Shown: positions 34,401 to 43,517, counted from the stretch's first letter. The stretch is DNA of 64,000 bases from Blautia pseudococcoides (GCF_001689125.2 NZ_CP015405.2:649001-713000); one strand, 5' to 3'. Notes: generated from the letters alone by a model not told the origin. A program made the numbers and translations.

Positions 34401-34965
34401 CAACATTATGGTATTCGATACAGAGGTTTACTCTAACACAGGCGGACAGTCTTCCAAGGCTACTCCGACAGGTGCGATTGCACAGTTCGCTGCAGGCGGT
34501 AAAGAAGTTAAGAAGAAAGACCTTGCTTCCATCGCTATGAGCTATGGTTATGTATATGTTGCCCAGATTTCCATGGGTGCGGACTTCAACCAGACTGTAA
34601 AAGCAATTGCTGAGGCTGAGGCATATCCGGGACCATCCCTGATCATCGCTTATGCTCCTTGTATCAACCATGGTATCAAAAAAGGTATGAGCAAAGCTCA
34701 GACAGAGGAAGAATTGGCTGTTAAATCCGGCTACTGGCATAACTTCCGCTTCAATCCGGAAGCAGAAAGCAAATTCTCTCTGGATTCCAAAGAGCCGACA
34801 GAAGATTACCAGGCATTCCTGGATGGAGAGGTTCGTTACAATTCTCTGAAACGTTCTAATCCTGAAAAGGCGGCTAAACTCTTTGCTCTGAACGAGAAAC
34901 AGGCTAAAGAAAGATATGAATATCTGAAGAAACTGGTTACTCTGTATGGAGATGCAGAAAATTAA
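31435..34965 (+). CDS. nifJ: Pyruvate:ferredoxin (flavodoxin) oxidoreductase (1176 aa)
   Basis: This central enzyme of anaerobic metabolism oxidises pyruvate and CoA to acetyl-CoA and CO2 while reducing ferredoxin. Domains run in the usual order: pyrimidine-binding domain (MDGNHAAAHASYAFSDVAAIYPITPSS), the mid domain, the 4Fe-4S ferredoxin domain with CIQCNRCAYVCPH and CTGCGSCANVCPG, the C-terminal thiamine diphosphate domain with GDGWAYDIGFGG and NTGGQSSKATP, and the C-terminal cysteine-bearing region (SGACAGCGETPYAK). Codon use is highly biased and unlike the neighbours, as expected for a very highly expressed gene. It is monocistronic, with a strong promoter and terminator. Confidence 0.97.
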   Translation: MARKMKTMDGNHAAAHASYAFSDVAAIYPITPSSVMAEATDEWATQGRKNIFGQEVQVTEMQSEAGAAGAVHGSLAAGALTTTYTASQGLLLMIPNLYKIAGEQLPGVFNVSARALASHALSIFGDHSDVYACRQTGCAMLCESSVQEVMDLTPVAHMASIKGKVPFINFFDGFRTSHEIQKIETWDYEDLKEMVDMDAVDEFRARALNPNHPCQRGSAQNPDIFFQAREACNPYYDALPAIVQEYMDKVNAKIGTDYKLFNYYGAADAEHVIVAMGSVNDTIEETIDYLLAAGKKVGVVKVRLYRPFCADALIEAIPETVKQITVLDRTKEPGSLGEPLYLDVVAALKGSKFDAVPILTGRYGLGSKDTTPAQVVAVYENTEKKKFTVGIVDDVTNLSLEVGTPIVTTPEGTINCKFWGLGADGTVGANKNSIKIIGDNTDMYAQAYFDYDSKKSGGVTMSHLRFGKKPIKSTYLIKKANFVACHNPSYVRKYNMVQELVDGGTFLLNCPWDMEGLEKHLPGQVKEFIANHNIKFYVIDGVKIGIETGMGPTRINTILQSAFFKLADIIPEAQAIDLMKAAAKATYGRKGDDVVAKNWAAIDEGAKQIVEVQVPESWKTATDEGLDLTHAENGRKEVVDFVNNVQAKVTAQEGNSLPVSAFTEYVDGTTPSGTSAYEKRGIAVNIPVWQPENCIQCNRCAYVCPHASIRPVAMTEAEAANAPAALDMTGMKEYKFAIAVSALDCTGCGSCANVCPGKKGAKALVMENMEANVESQKFFDYAVSLPVKEDVVAKFKETTVKGSQFKQPLLEFSGACAGCGETPYAKLITQLFGDRMYIANATGCSSIWGNSSPSTPYTVNAKGQGPAWDNSLFEDNAEFGYGMLLAQNAIRGGLKEKVESVMASAEASEEVKAACKEWLDTYNCGAANGAATDKLVAAMEGIDCDTCKDIVKKKDFLGKKSQWVFGGDGWAYDIGFGGVDHVLASGKDINIMVFDTEVYSNTGGQSSKATPTGAIAQFAAGGKEVKKKDLASIAMSYGYVYVAQISMGADFNQTVKAIAEAEAYPGPSLIIAYAPCINHGIKKGMSKAQTEEELAVKSGYWHNFRFNPEAESKFSLDSKEPTEDYQAFLDGEVRYNSLKRSNPEKAAKLFALNEKQAKERYEYLKKLVTLYGDAEN

Positions 34966-34992
34966 TTATTAGTTTCTTGAGTGAAATAAGTT

Positions 34993-35027
34993 GCGGGCAT
35001 CACCGGTGGGTGGTGCCTGCTTTTTTT
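34993..35027 (+). terminator. Terminator of nifJ
   Basis: GCGGGCATCACC (34993-35004) pairs with GGTGCCTGC (35012-35020) and is followed by seven Ts. Confidence 0.85.
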
Positions 35028-35292
35028 GTGGAGCGTAAGGCAGCAGAAACCTTTCCTATGATACCTCTGTTTCTAGTATGTATTTCAAACAACCCTTGTT
35101 ATTCTGAGGCATTCATATTATACTGAAACGTATAGCAATAACTTAACAAGTCAGCGTATTCACTAGGCTGACCATAAAAATTTCCCGGCAGGTGGAAATG
35201 CTGCTGCCAAGTACGGTTTAGTATGGGTTTTTATTCGTAACTGTGAAAGTAACTAACAGTTTTGACGTATTAATAATAAGGAGGTTATTACT
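35028..35292 (+). other. Intergenic region, no clear feature
   Basis: No ORF or strong hairpin was seen between the nifJ terminator and the PH-domain gene. It presumably contains the promoter of the 35293 gene. Confidence 0.4.
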
Positions 35293-35685
35293 ATGAGTGA
35301 CAATCTAATATGGGAAGACCGGAAGCATTTTATGTGGTTTCCCTGGTCATTTACGAAGTATTATATAGAGAACGAGAGACTGATGATAGAAGCAGGACTG
35401 CTGAGAACCACTTTGGATGAGACACTTTTATATCGGATTGTGGATGTGACCATGGTACAGACACTGGCTGGTAAAATTTTTGGAACCGGAGATTTGATCG
35501 TTAAGACAAAGGTGGACAGCAATCCGGAAATTGTCCTGAAGAATATTTCTGCCCCCAAAAGAGTTCGTTCCATGCTTTCTGAGATGGTGGAGGATTGCAG
35601 ACAGAGGAAGAATGTAGTGGGAAGAGAATTTTATGGGGAACATTCGTATGAAGAGGAAGAATATACCTATGAAGATGATGATTGA
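35293..35685 (+). CDS. Bacterial PH-domain protein (130 aa)
   Basis: The product matches the small PH_2 (DUF304-like) family. WEDRKHFMWFPWSFTKYYIENERLMIEAGLL is followed by YRIVDVTMVQTLAGKIFGTGDLIVKT and ISAPKRVRSMLSE, with no transmembrane segment, unlike the longer YdbS/YdbT proteins. The last 20 residues are very acidic (EEEEYTYEDDD). It lies 22 bases before the glycerophosphodiesterase gene, so co-transcription is likely. Function unknown. Confidence 0.7.
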   Translation: MSDNLIWEDRKHFMWFPWSFTKYYIENERLMIEAGLLRTTLDETLLYRIVDVTMVQTLAGKIFGTGDLIVKTKVDSNPEIVLKNISAPKRVRSMLSEMVEDCRQRKNVVGREFYGEHSYEEEEYTYEDDD

Positions 35686-35707
35686 CTAAATTTATAAGGG
35701 GTAATCT

Positions 35708-36424
35708 ATGAAGAAAATGAAAATTTGGGCTCATAGAGGTGCATCCGGATACGCACCGGAAAATACCATGGGCGCTTTTTCCGAAGCGGTGCGCCGTAAG
35801 GCAGATGGCATTGAATTGGATGTACAGCTTACCAAAGACGGTGAGATTGTGGTCATTCATGACGAGAAACTGGGCAGAGTCAGTAATGGTTCTGGTTGGG
35901 TAAAGGACCATACGCTGAAGGAACTGAAAAAGCTGAATTTTAACAAGACATTTCCGGAACAGGGAATTGCCAGAATTCCTACCCTTAAAGAAGTGTATGA
36001 ACTTATGAGAAGAGAAGAGATGCTTGTGAATGTGGAGCTGAAAACCAGTATTATATTTTATGAAGGGCTGACAGATAAAGCGCTGGAGCTTTCCGCCCGT
36101 ATGGGGATGGAAGACAAGGTCTTGTATTCTTCTTTTAATCATTATACGCTGTTGGAGATGAAACAGAAAAATCCCGGTATACGGACAGGTATGCTGTTTG
36201 AGGATGGAATTGTGGATGCGCCTATATATGCCAAGCGCTTGGGCGTGGATGCCCTGCATCCTATTTACGCGCATTTGCAGCATCCTGATTTTTTGAAACA
36301 GTGCAGAGAGGAGAAACTACCTCTGCATGTATGGACTGTGAATACCAAAGAACGTTTCCGGGAAATGCAGAAGGCTGGCGTGGATGCAGTGATTACTAAT
36401 TATCCGGATATCCAATACCGGTGA
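35708..36424 (+). CDS. Glycerophosphodiester phosphodiesterase (238 aa)
   Basis: This enzyme hydrolyses glycerophosphodiesters, products of phospholipid turnover, to glycerol 3-phosphate and an alcohol. The catalytic motif HRGASGYAPENT is near residue 9, GIELDVQLTKDGEIVVIHDEKL follows (metal and general acid residues), and the terminal VHTVN-type VWTVNTKE and VITNYPD motifs close the barrel. No signal peptide is present, so it is cytoplasmic. Length is typical of UgpQ/GlpQ2 types. Confidence 0.9.
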   Translation: MKKMKIWAHRGASGYAPENTMGAFSEAVRRKADGIELDVQLTKDGEIVVIHDEKLGRVSNGSGWVKDHTLKELKKLNFNKTFPEQGIARIPTLKEVYELMRREEMLVNVELKTSIIFYEGLTDKALELSARMGMEDKVLYSSFNHYTLLEMKQKNPGIRTGMLFEDGIVDAPIYAKRLGVDALHPIYAHLQHPDFLKQCREEKLPLHVWTVNTKERFREMQKAGVDAVITNYPDIQYR

Positions 36425-36429
36425 TTTTC

Positions 36430-36573
36430 TGTTACTGTTCAAAGGTCATGATCCTGGGTGGCGGTTTCCTCAAGGAGAAGATGTGCGAAGCACAGCAAAA
36501 ACCCGGGTTGGTCAGAAAAGTGCAGGTCAGTGTATCACGACACATGTTACTGCCCATGGAGTGAACAGTAACA
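36430..36573. repeat. Inverted-repeat-bounded element
   Basis: TGTTACTGTTCA (36430-36441) and TGAACAGTAACA (36562-36573) are perfect 12-bp inverted repeats enclosing about 120 bp without an ORF. The ends share GTTACTGTTCA-like character with the two GTAACTRTT elements, though in the opposite sense. It lies directly after the GDPD gene. Confidence 0.6.
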
Positions 36574-36659
36574 ATTTTGCTGAAAAATATCTATTTTCAG
36601 AAATCTTCTCTTTTTTCCTTAAAAGGAGTATGGTATAATAAGCATATAAAAAAATAAGT

Positions 36660-36807
36660 GTAACTATTCAGCAGGCCTGTACATTTGTTGAGCAGACCGA
36701 ATGTCTGTTCCTTTAGAAAAAGTATGCAGCGATCAGGTGTAAATTTCGTTAATAATGAGATTCTGCATGACTTTTTGCCCATAACGATGCAGGTGCCCAA
36801 TAGTTAC
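36660..36807. repeat. Dispersed inverted-repeat element, copy 2
   Basis: Begins GTAACTATTCAGCAGG and ends CAGGTGCCCAATAGTTAC, so the 9-bp ends GTAACTATT and AATAGTTAC are perfect inverted repeats. The ends match those of copy 1 at 26641-26768 (left: AGCAGG then CTGTA; right: TGCAGGT then CCCAATAGTTAC), while the interior is different. 148 bp, no ORF. Confidence 0.65.
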
Positions 36808-36846
36808 AAATAAGGAATTGGGGATGAAAAAGAGGAGGTATGATTT

Positions 36847-37494
36847 ATGGAAATGGAAGAAAGAATGTTTAAGGTATATGCAGATGGTGATGAAAAGATT
36901 CAGTTAAAAGTGATTCCGGGGCATTTTGCAACGCCGCAGTCTCATATCAGTCATTATTTGGAGATGACAACCATGAAGACCCGATGTGCGGAGGCCTCCA
37001 GAATCGCCAGGTATCTGTCTGCCAAATATGAAACGTCTACCCCTGTGGACTCTATTATCTGTCTGGACGGGCTGGAAGTCGTGGGAGCATTTTTGGCGGA
37101 GGAGCTGGCAAAGGCAGGGGTTCTGTCCATGAATGCACATAAGACTATTTATATTGTTACTCCGGAATTCAACGGTAACGGTCAGCTTATGTTCCGTGAC
37201 AACATTCAGCACATGGTCCGGAACCGAAATGTGGTGATCCTGATGGGCTCCATCACAACCGGCGAGACGCTCCGGAAGTGTATGGAGAGCATACTCTACT
37301 ACGGCGGTACCATCCAGGGAGTGTCAGCTATATTCAGTGCAGTGAACAAAGTGGCAGGCCTGGATATCAATGCCGTGTTCTATAAAAAGGATGTACCGGA
37401 TTACCGGACACACAAGGCAAGTGAATGCCCTATGTGCAGGAATGGTGAAAAATTGGATGCCATTGTAAATGGATATGGATACTCTAAATTATAA
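36847..37494 (+). CDS. Phosphoribosyltransferase-like protein (215 aa)
   Basis: The fold resembles type I phosphoribosyltransferases: VDSIICLDGLEVVGAFLAEEL is an N-terminal nucleotide region and VVILMGSITTGETLRKCMESI is the PRPP loop (usual form is acidic-acidic-x3-TGxT; here MGSITTGET). The N-terminal section includes HFATPQSHISHYLEM, as in orotate-type enzymes. The C-terminus has a CPMC motif. The loss of the acidic pair in the PRPP loop (LMGSITTG) raises doubt about catalytic activity, so it may bind nucleotides in a regulatory role. It is followed by a lipoprotein gene 13 bases away. Confidence 0.75.
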   Translation: MEMEERMFKVYADGDEKIQLKVIPGHFATPQSHISHYLEMTTMKTRCAEASRIARYLSAKYETSTPVDSIICLDGLEVVGAFLAEELAKAGVLSMNAHKTIYIVTPEFNGNGQLMFRDNIQHMVRNRNVVILMGSITTGETLRKCMESILYYGGTIQGVSAIFSAVNKVAGLDINAVFYKKDVPDYRTHKASECPMCRNGEKLDAIVNGYGYSKL

Positions 37495-37506
37495 AGGGGG
37501 GAGAAT

Positions 37507-38394
37507 TTGAAGGGAAAATTGAGAAAACTATGCCTGGCGGTGCTGGTACCGCTGCTGCTTCTGGCCGGATGTGGACAGGGCAAAGAGCAGGCAAAGGAAC
37601 AGAACCCGGAAGAACTGCTGAAAGAAGTGATTAGCAGCCAGAGACAGCTCAAATCAGGAAAACTGCAGATGACCATGAATTTTAAGGCAGCAGTGCCCTT
37701 GGAAGAGGCACAGGATTTGCTGGAGGATGTCCAGAATTCTGCCATTCAGATGGATATGGTTGCAGACATGCAGTTTCAGGAGGAACGGATGCGCATGGCC
37801 GGTGAGTTGAATATGCAGCTTATGTCAATGAACATACCAGTTCCCATTGAGAGCTATACGGTGAAGAATGATGACAAATATGTGACCTATTCAAAAAACG
37901 GGGAAGAGTGGCAGAAGTCTGAGACGGATGTATCCAGCGGCAATATGGGAGCTCTGGTATTTGCCGGACAGGAGCTGTACCAAGGAATCCAGGATGATTC
38001 CCTGTCGATGACCCAGGAAACGGTTGCGCTGGACGATGAGAATTCCATTGAGTGTTATGCGATCCATTCTTCTATAGGCGGAGAGGTACTGAACAGCCTG
38101 TTTGGCATGGCAAGCCAGATGCAAGGGCAGGAAGATGTTTTGGGCAGCTTCCGGATTGATGATGAAAAAGTCCATGTGGATCTGTATATTGATCAGAAAA
38201 ATAAAGAGATAGTCCGGACCAGAATTGATATGAAACAGCTCATGGAAAAGATGATGTCAGACCTTGCCGCTGAAGCAGGGTCTGGTGAGACAATGAAAAT
38301 TGACAGATTTGAGATGGCTGTAACTATAAAAGAGCGCGGCGAAGCAGTGGAAGTGGAAATACCACAGGAAGCGCTGGATGCCACCGGACTTTGA
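37507..38394 (+). CDS. Lipoprotein, DUF6612-like (295 aa)
   Basis: Translation starts at TTG 37507 after AAAGGGGGG (about 37493-37500). The signal MKGKLRKLCLAVLVPLLLLAGC carries the lipobox LAGC near residue 19-22. The mature part, KLQMTMNFKAAVPLEEAQ, then VKNDDKYVTYSKNGEEWQKSE and IDRFEMAVTIKE, has the alternating strand pattern of DUF6612/LppX-like outer-face lipoproteins, which may bind lipids or peptides. Predicted to be membrane-anchored and extracellular. Function unknown. A terminator follows at 38403. Confidence 0.75.
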   Translation: MKGKLRKLCLAVLVPLLLLAGCGQGKEQAKEQNPEELLKEVISSQRQLKSGKLQMTMNFKAAVPLEEAQDLLEDVQNSAIQMDMVADMQFQEERMRMAGELNMQLMSMNIPVPIESYTVKNDDKYVTYSKNGEEWQKSETDVSSGNMGALVFAGQELYQGIQDDSLSMTQETVALDDENSIECYAIHSSIGGEVLNSLFGMASQMQGQEDVLGSFRIDDEKVHVDLYIDQKNKEIVRTRIDMKQLMEKMMSDLAAEAGSGETMKIDRFEMAVTIKERGEAVEVEIPQEALDATGL

Positions 38395-38402
38395 GAAAAG
38401 AC

Positions 38403-38448
38403 AGAAGCTGTTGTCAGAATGCAGAGGCATAGACAGCAGCTTCTTTTT
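38403..38448 (+). terminator. Terminator of the lipoprotein gene
   Basis: AGAAGCTGTTGTC (38403-38415) pairs with GACAGCAGCTTCT (38432-38444), 12 of 13 bases, followed by TTTT. Confidence 0.7.
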
Positions 38449-38580
38449 GCTGCCTTGCTATAATTGGAAGAATATTTGTTCTTTTTCCGTTTTATAATTC
38501 CAACAAATGTGGTAAGATAAACAATAGAGCGTACACTGTCCCAAAACGGTCAGTAAATATAATAATCAAGGAGGCTGAAC

Positions 38581-41499
38581 ATGAAGAAAGAAAATGTGCC
38601 GGCATATGAACTGGTTTCCTGTCAGGACATTCCGGATATTCACTCCAAAGGTTCTCTGTGGAGACATAAAAAAAGCGGTGCCAGAGTTATGGTGCTGGAA
38701 AATGATGATGAAAACAAGGTGTTTAATATAACATTCCGCACGCCGCCGGCAGACAGCACCGGTGTGGCTCATATTCTGGAACACAGCGTTCTGTGCGGTT
38801 CTCAGAAATTCCCCTTAAAAGATCCCTTCGTAGAATTGGTGAAAGGTTCTCTGAACACATTTTTGAACGCAATGACCTATCCGGATAAGACGATGTATCC
38901 GGTAGCGAGCTGTAATGATACGGATTTTAAAAACCTGATGCATGTATATCTGGATGCGGTATTTTTTCCTAATATTTATGAGAGGGAAGAGATTTTCCGC
39001 CAGGAGGGCTGGCATTATGAGCTTGAGGATGTGGACGGTCCGCTGAAATTAAACGGTGTTGTTTATAATGAAATGAAAGGCGCGTTCTCCTCACCGGAAG
39101 AAGTGCTTGACCGGGAGATTTTTAATTCCCTGTTTCCCGACACACCTTATGGTGTGGAGTCAGGCGGTGACCCGTCCGTGATTCCTGACCTGAAATATTC
39201 GGAGTTTCTATCTTTTCACAGCCGCTATTACCATCCGGTCAACAGTTATATCTACTTGTATGGGAATATGGATATGGAGGAGCGGATGAACTGGATGGAC
39301 AGGGAATATTTGTCGAAGTACGATGAGATTCCTGTAAACTCTGCAATTACCAGACAGAAGCCCTTTGAACAGGTGAAAGAAATCATCATGGATTATCCCA
39401 TATCTGAACATGAGCCTTTGGAGGAAAATTCATACCTTTCGTATAACGTTGTAGTGGGTGACAGCCTGGATGTGGAACAGTGCACTGCTTTTGAAATCCT
39501 GGATTATACCCTGCTATCAGCTCCGGGGGCACCGCTTAAGCAGGCACTTTTGGATGCCGGAATGGGAAAAGATATCCTTGGATCCTATGATGACGGCATT
39601 TTCCAGCCATTTTTCTCTATTGTGGCAAAAAATGCAAAGCCGGAGAACAAGGATACCTTTGTGAATTTGATTCAGGAGACGCTCAAGAAAATTGCAAAAG
39701 AGGGAATTGACAAAAAAGCCATTGCCGCAGGAATCAATTTTCTGGAATTCCGTTTCAGGGAAGCTGACTTTTCTTCCTTCCCCAAAGGGCTTATGTACGG
39801 CATTGATGTGTTTGACAGCTGGCTGTATGATGACAGCAAACCCTTTGACCATCTGAAAAAACTGGATATCTTTGAAAGCCTGAAACAGAAGGCAAAAGAG
39901 GGATATTTTGAAAAACTGATCGAACAATATCTTCTGGACAACCTCCATGCATCTATTGTGGTGGTCAATCCTAAACGCGGACTTGCAGCCCAGAGAGAAA
40001 AAGAACTGGAAGATAAACTTGCCGCCTATAAGGCATCTCTGCCAGCGGAAGCGATAGAGAAGATCGCAGCAGACACAAAGCATCTGAAAGAATACCAGGA
40101 CGAACCGGAGACAGAGGAGGCACTGCAGAGTATTCCCATGCTGAAACGTTCTGATATCGGGACGGAGACGGTTCAGATACACAATAAACCAGAATATGTG
40201 GATGAAACACTGGTGCTGCACCATGATTTGTACACCAATGGGATTGGCTATTTAACGCTGCTCTTTGATGTGAAAAAAGTTCCGGAAGAACTGATTTCCT
40301 ATATGGGGATCTTAAAGTCTGTTCTGGGTTATGTGGACACGGAGAACTACAGCTATGCAGACTTGTTTAATGAAATTAACGCCAACAGCGGCGGGATTTT
40401 ATTTGGGCTCCAGGTATTTGGGGATGCGAAAAATAACCAAAACACGAGACAGATGTTGGGAATCAAGGCAAAGACGCTGTACAGCGGGCTGCCATTTGTG
40501 TTTTCCATGATAAAAGAGATCATCTGCACCTCGAAAATGGATGACACCAAACGTCTCTATGAGATCATTGCCAAGATGAAATCCAGGTTACAGATGAGTA
40601 TGGCCAGCTCGGGTCACAGCACAGCGGTTATGCGGGCTACGTCATATTTCTCCGGCAATGCATATTTCCAGGAGAAAATAGCAGGGATTGAGTTTTATCA
40701 GTTCCTTGACAGGATTGAAAGCCATTTCCAGGAGGAGAAGGGAACGGTGATAGAGAAGCTCAAACTTCTTATGAAGATGATCTTCCGTCCTGAGAATCTG
40801 ACGGTGAGTTATACTGCGGACAGTGAAGGATATAAAACCCTGGAGACAGAGGTACGCGGCCTGAAGGATGTGCTTTATACAGAACATGTGGAGCTGGCTC
40901 ACGATAAGCCTGATTACCGGGTAAAAAATGAGGGATTCAAAACATCAGGCCAGGTGCAGTACGTGGCAGCAGCCGGTAATTTCCGGGAAGGCGGATATGA
41001 ATATACAGGATGTCTGCGGATTCTGAAAGTGATCCTCAGCTATGAGTATCTCTGGATGAACGTGCGTGTAAAAGGCGGGGCATATGGCTGCATGAGTAAT
41101 TTCAGGAGAAGTGGTGACGGATATTTGGTTTCTTACCGGGATCCGAATCTATCAAAAACGCTGGAAGTGTTCCGTAATACTCCGGACTTTATCCGTGGTT
41201 TTGAAGCTGATGAGAGGGAGATGACAAAATATATCATCGGTACGATCAGCGAGCTGGATACACCTATGACACCATCAGCAAAAGGAATATTGTCCCTGGA
41301 GGCATATTTCAGCGGTATCACAGAGGAAGAGTTGAAGAAAGAGCGGATGCAGATTTTAAATGCCCAGCCCCAAGATATCCGTGCCCTGGGAGATGTGGTA
41401 GCGTGTGTATTGGACCAGAACCGAATCTGTGTCATCGGAAGTGAAGAGAAAATCCAGCAGGAAAAAGAACTGTTTTTGGAAGTGAAGCACCTGCTGTAA
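38581..41499 (+). CDS. Zinc metalloprotease, M16C (presequence-protease/PreP-like) (972 aa)
   Basis: Members of the M16C group degrade short peptides inside a closed chamber. The inverted zinc motif HILEH is at H64-E67-H68, followed by KDPFVELVKGSLNTFLNAMTYPDKT, the typical PreP/insulinase start, and the distal glutamate (about residue 160, NEMKGAFSS) that completes zinc binding. The M16C-associated domain is in the middle, and the C-terminal inactive half has ISGVAARGG-like segments (RVKGGAYGCMSN). AAGGAGG precedes the start. Likely cytoplasmic; no signal peptide. It is transcribed in the same direction as era-recO, which follow 13 bases later. Confidence 0.9.
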   Translation: MKKENVPAYELVSCQDIPDIHSKGSLWRHKKSGARVMVLENDDENKVFNITFRTPPADSTGVAHILEHSVLCGSQKFPLKDPFVELVKGSLNTFLNAMTYPDKTMYPVASCNDTDFKNLMHVYLDAVFFPNIYEREEIFRQEGWHYELEDVDGPLKLNGVVYNEMKGAFSSPEEVLDREIFNSLFPDTPYGVESGGDPSVIPDLKYSEFLSFHSRYYHPVNSYIYLYGNMDMEERMNWMDREYLSKYDEIPVNSAITRQKPFEQVKEIIMDYPISEHEPLEENSYLSYNVVVGDSLDVEQCTAFEILDYTLLSAPGAPLKQALLDAGMGKDILGSYDDGIFQPFFSIVAKNAKPENKDTFVNLIQETLKKIAKEGIDKKAIAAGINFLEFRFREADFSSFPKGLMYGIDVFDSWLYDDSKPFDHLKKLDIFESLKQKAKEGYFEKLIEQYLLDNLHASIVVVNPKRGLAAQREKELEDKLAAYKASLPAEAIEKIAADTKHLKEYQDEPETEEALQSIPMLKRSDIGTETVQIHNKPEYVDETLVLHHDLYTNGIGYLTLLFDVKKVPEELISYMGILKSVLGYVDTENYSYADLFNEINANSGGILFGLQVFGDAKNNQNTRQMLGIKAKTLYSGLPFVFSMIKEIICTSKMDDTKRLYEIIAKMKSRLQMSMASSGHSTAVMRATSYFSGNAYFQEKIAGIEFYQFLDRIESHFQEEKGTVIEKLKLLMKMIFRPENLTVSYTADSEGYKTLETEVRGLKDVLYTEHVELAHDKPDYRVKNEGFKTSGQVQYVAAAGNFREGGYEYTGCLRILKVILSYEYLWMNVRVKGGAYGCMSNFRRSGDGYLVSYRDPNLSKTLEVFRNTPDFIRGFEADEREMTKYIIGTISELDTPMTPSAKGILSLEAYFSGITEEELKKERMQILNAQPQDIRALGDVVACVLDQNRICVIGSEEKIQQEKELFLEVKHLL

Positions 41500-41512
41500 C
41501 AAAGGAGAATAT

Positions 41513-42418
41513 ATGAAAACAGACTACAAATCAGGATTTGCGGCGATCATCGGTCGGCCAAACGTGGGAAAATCCACATTAATGAATCATTTGATCGGAC
41601 AGAAAATCGCCATCACATCCAGAAAGCCCCAGACAACCAGAAATAAAATTCAGACGGTTTACACCTGTGAGGAGGGACAGATTGTCTTTTTAGACACACC
41701 TGGTATCCACAAGGCAAAAAACAAACTGGGTGAATATATGGTAAATGCGGCGGAAAGAACTTTTAAGGATGCGGATGTGATCCTCTGGCTGGTAGAGCCT
41801 ACCACATTCATCGGTGCGGGAGAACGCCACATTGCAGAACAACTGAAAAACGGAAAACTGCCGGTGATTTTGGTCATCAACAAGGTAGATACTGTGAAGA
41901 AGGAAGAAGTTCTGAGTTTTATTGACGCCTACCGGAAGATTATGGACTTTGCGGAGATTATCCCCGCATCTGCGCTCAGAGGGCAGAACCTGGAGACCGT
42001 GATCACCAGCATTTTTAAATACCTGCCTTATGGGCCTCAGTTTTACGATGAGGATACCGTGACAGACCAGCCTCAGCGCCAGATCGTGGCTGAGATGATA
42101 CGGGAGAAGGCGCTGCGGACCCTGGAGGAGGAGATTCCCCACGGCATTGCTGTAACGATTGATACTATGAAGGAACGTCCTGGAGGAAATCTTGTAGATA
42201 TTGAGGCCACCATCATTTGTGAACGTGAATCCCACAAGGGGATCATTATTGGCAAGCAGGGGGTCATGCTGAAGAAAATCGGAAGCGCGGCCCGGTTTGA
42301 GATCGAACGGATGCTGGAGCAGAAGGTAAACCTGAAACTCTGGGTAAAAGTTAAAAAAGACTGGAGAGACAGTGACTATCTGATCAAGAATTTCGGATAC
42401 GATAAAAAAGAGATATGA
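41513..42418 (+). CDS. era: GTPase Era (301 aa)
   Basis: Essential GTPase that binds 16S rRNA during 30S ribosome assembly. The GTPase domain holds [10 protein letters not shown] (G1), TTRNK (G2), DTPGIHK (G3) and NKVD (G4) motifs. The C-terminal KH domain is also present ([25 protein letters not shown], with the GIIIG-K-G signature). Length is typical. Its stop overlaps recO by 4 bases (ATGA), the usual Firmicute gene order. Confidence 0.97.
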   Translation: MKTDYKSGFAAIIGRPNVGKSTLMNHLIGQKIAITSRKPQTTRNKIQTVYTCEEGQIVFLDTPGIHKAKNKLGEYMVNAAERTFKDADVILWLVEPTTFIGAGERHIAEQLKNGKLPVILVINKVDTVKKEEVLSFIDAYRKIMDFAEIIPASALRGQNLETVITSIFKYLPYGPQFYDEDTVTDQPQRQIVAEMIREKALRTLEEEIPHGIAVTIDTMKERPGGNLVDIEATIICERESHKGIIIGKQGVMLKKIGSAARFEIERMLEQKVNLKLWVKVKKDWRDSDYLIKNFGYDKKEI

Positions 42419-43170
42419 CAGATACAGTACAGGTGACCGGCATGGTGTTATCCTCTATGCCGGTGGGGGATTTTGATAAAAGGCTGGTGCTTCTCACGAG
42501 AGAGCGCGGTAAAATAACGGTATTTGCAAAGGGAGCGAGACGGCAGAACAGCTCCCTTCTTGCCGTGGCAAATCCCTTTGTGTTCGGTACCTTCTCCGTC
42601 TATGAGGGGAGAAGCAGCTATCAGATGAAATCAGCTTCTGTGCTCAATTATTTCACAGAACTTGCCTCCAGACTGCCGGGGGTCTATTATGGATTTTATT
42701 TTCTGGAGTTTGCGGATTATTATTCCAGGGAGTTCACGGATGAGAAGGATATGCTGAATCTGCTCTATGTTACCATGAAAGCGCTGGTCAGTGAAAAGAT
42801 TGACAACAGGCTGATTCGCTGTATCTTTGAGCTAAAGGCAATGGTGATCAATGGGGAATATCCCAATCTGTTTGAATGCATGAAATGCGGGAAGCAGGAG
42901 GAGATTTACTGGTTTTCGGCAGAAAGATCAGGTGTTTTTTGTGATAGCTGTGTGGACCAGAAGGAAAGGTATAAAAGTATCCGCTTGGATGCTTCCTCCT
43001 TGTATGCGCTTCAGTATACTGCGGCATCAGAGATTTCCAGGCTCTACACTTTTACGGTCAGACCGGAGGTGCTGGGGATCATGCAGAAAGTTATGAGGGA
43101 ATATACAGGAAAGTACATAGATAAAAAGATGAAGAGCCTTCAGGTTCTGGAGATGATGGAGGGGGAATAG
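42415..43170 (+). CDS. recO: DNA repair protein RecO (251 aa)
   Basis: RecO loads RecA on single-stranded DNA covered by SSB in the RecFOR pathway. The N-terminal OB fold is recognisable ([39 protein letters not shown]), followed by the helical domain and the zinc motif CMKCGK...CDSC (C-x2-C, then C-x2-C, about residues 148-182). The gene overlaps era by ATGA, showing coupling. Length fits. Confidence 0.95.
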   Translation: MTDTVQVTGMVLSSMPVGDFDKRLVLLTRERGKITVFAKGARRQNSSLLAVANPFVFGTFSVYEGRSSYQMKSASVLNYFTELASRLPGVYYGFYFLEFADYYSREFTDEKDMLNLLYVTMKALVSEKIDNRLIRCIFELKAMVINGEYPNLFECMKCGKQEEIYWFSAERSGVFCDSCVDQKERYKSIRLDASSLYALQYTAASEISRLYTFTVRPEVLGIMQKVMREYTGKYIDKKMKSLQVLEMMEGE

Positions 43171-43517
43171 GGAGAGGTTAACCTATAGATTTGAACATTT
43201 TCAGGCAGATAGAGGTTGAAAAGAAGACATATAGCGGTTATAATGTTACTATTCGCAGCAGTGTCTTTGACAATTCTATCAGTTAAGTGGAATCGTTTGC
43301 GGGACTAAGCTGTGGTGTGCAGCATAAAAAACAGTATATAAGGCTGTGACAGGCAGTCAGTGATCATGTACCGGCAGCCTTGAAAAGTCAACAGTCCCTC
43401 TGCAAGCAACGGGGTTGTTGAGCCTCGCGGCAGCCGCTAAATGTGCATACAAGTATGCCCACTTGGCTCGTTGCCTGCGGGAATAAAGAAATAGATGAAA
43501 GTCGAGGAGAAAACACG
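43171..43517 (+). other. glyS leader with a multi-stem structured element
   Basis: The non-coding stretch before glyS contains an element at 43402-43478 closed by GCAAGCAACG and CGTTGCCTGC (9 of 10 paired). An inner stem AGCC/GGCT (43421-43424 with 43465-43468) supports two hairpins: GCGG/CCGC (43427-43437) and GCATAC/GTATGC (43445-43458). It resembles a dispersed repeat or an RNA motif. No T-box signature such as the TGG-ACCGCG element was found. Confidence 0.5.

Noticed and set aside
39517..40224. 235-residue minus-strand frame within the M16C peptidase gene
   Set aside because: Antisense shadow; the residue make-up (Phe/Leu/Cys-rich) is not protein-like.
43171..43517. T-box riboswitch in the glyS leader
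   Set aside because: No T-box consensus or specifier-type loop was visible, only the multi-stem element near 43402-43478.
43443..43517. Extended start of glyS at 43443
   Set aside because: The region forms the structured leader; GAGGAG directly before 43518 and alignment of the protein start favour the shorter form.
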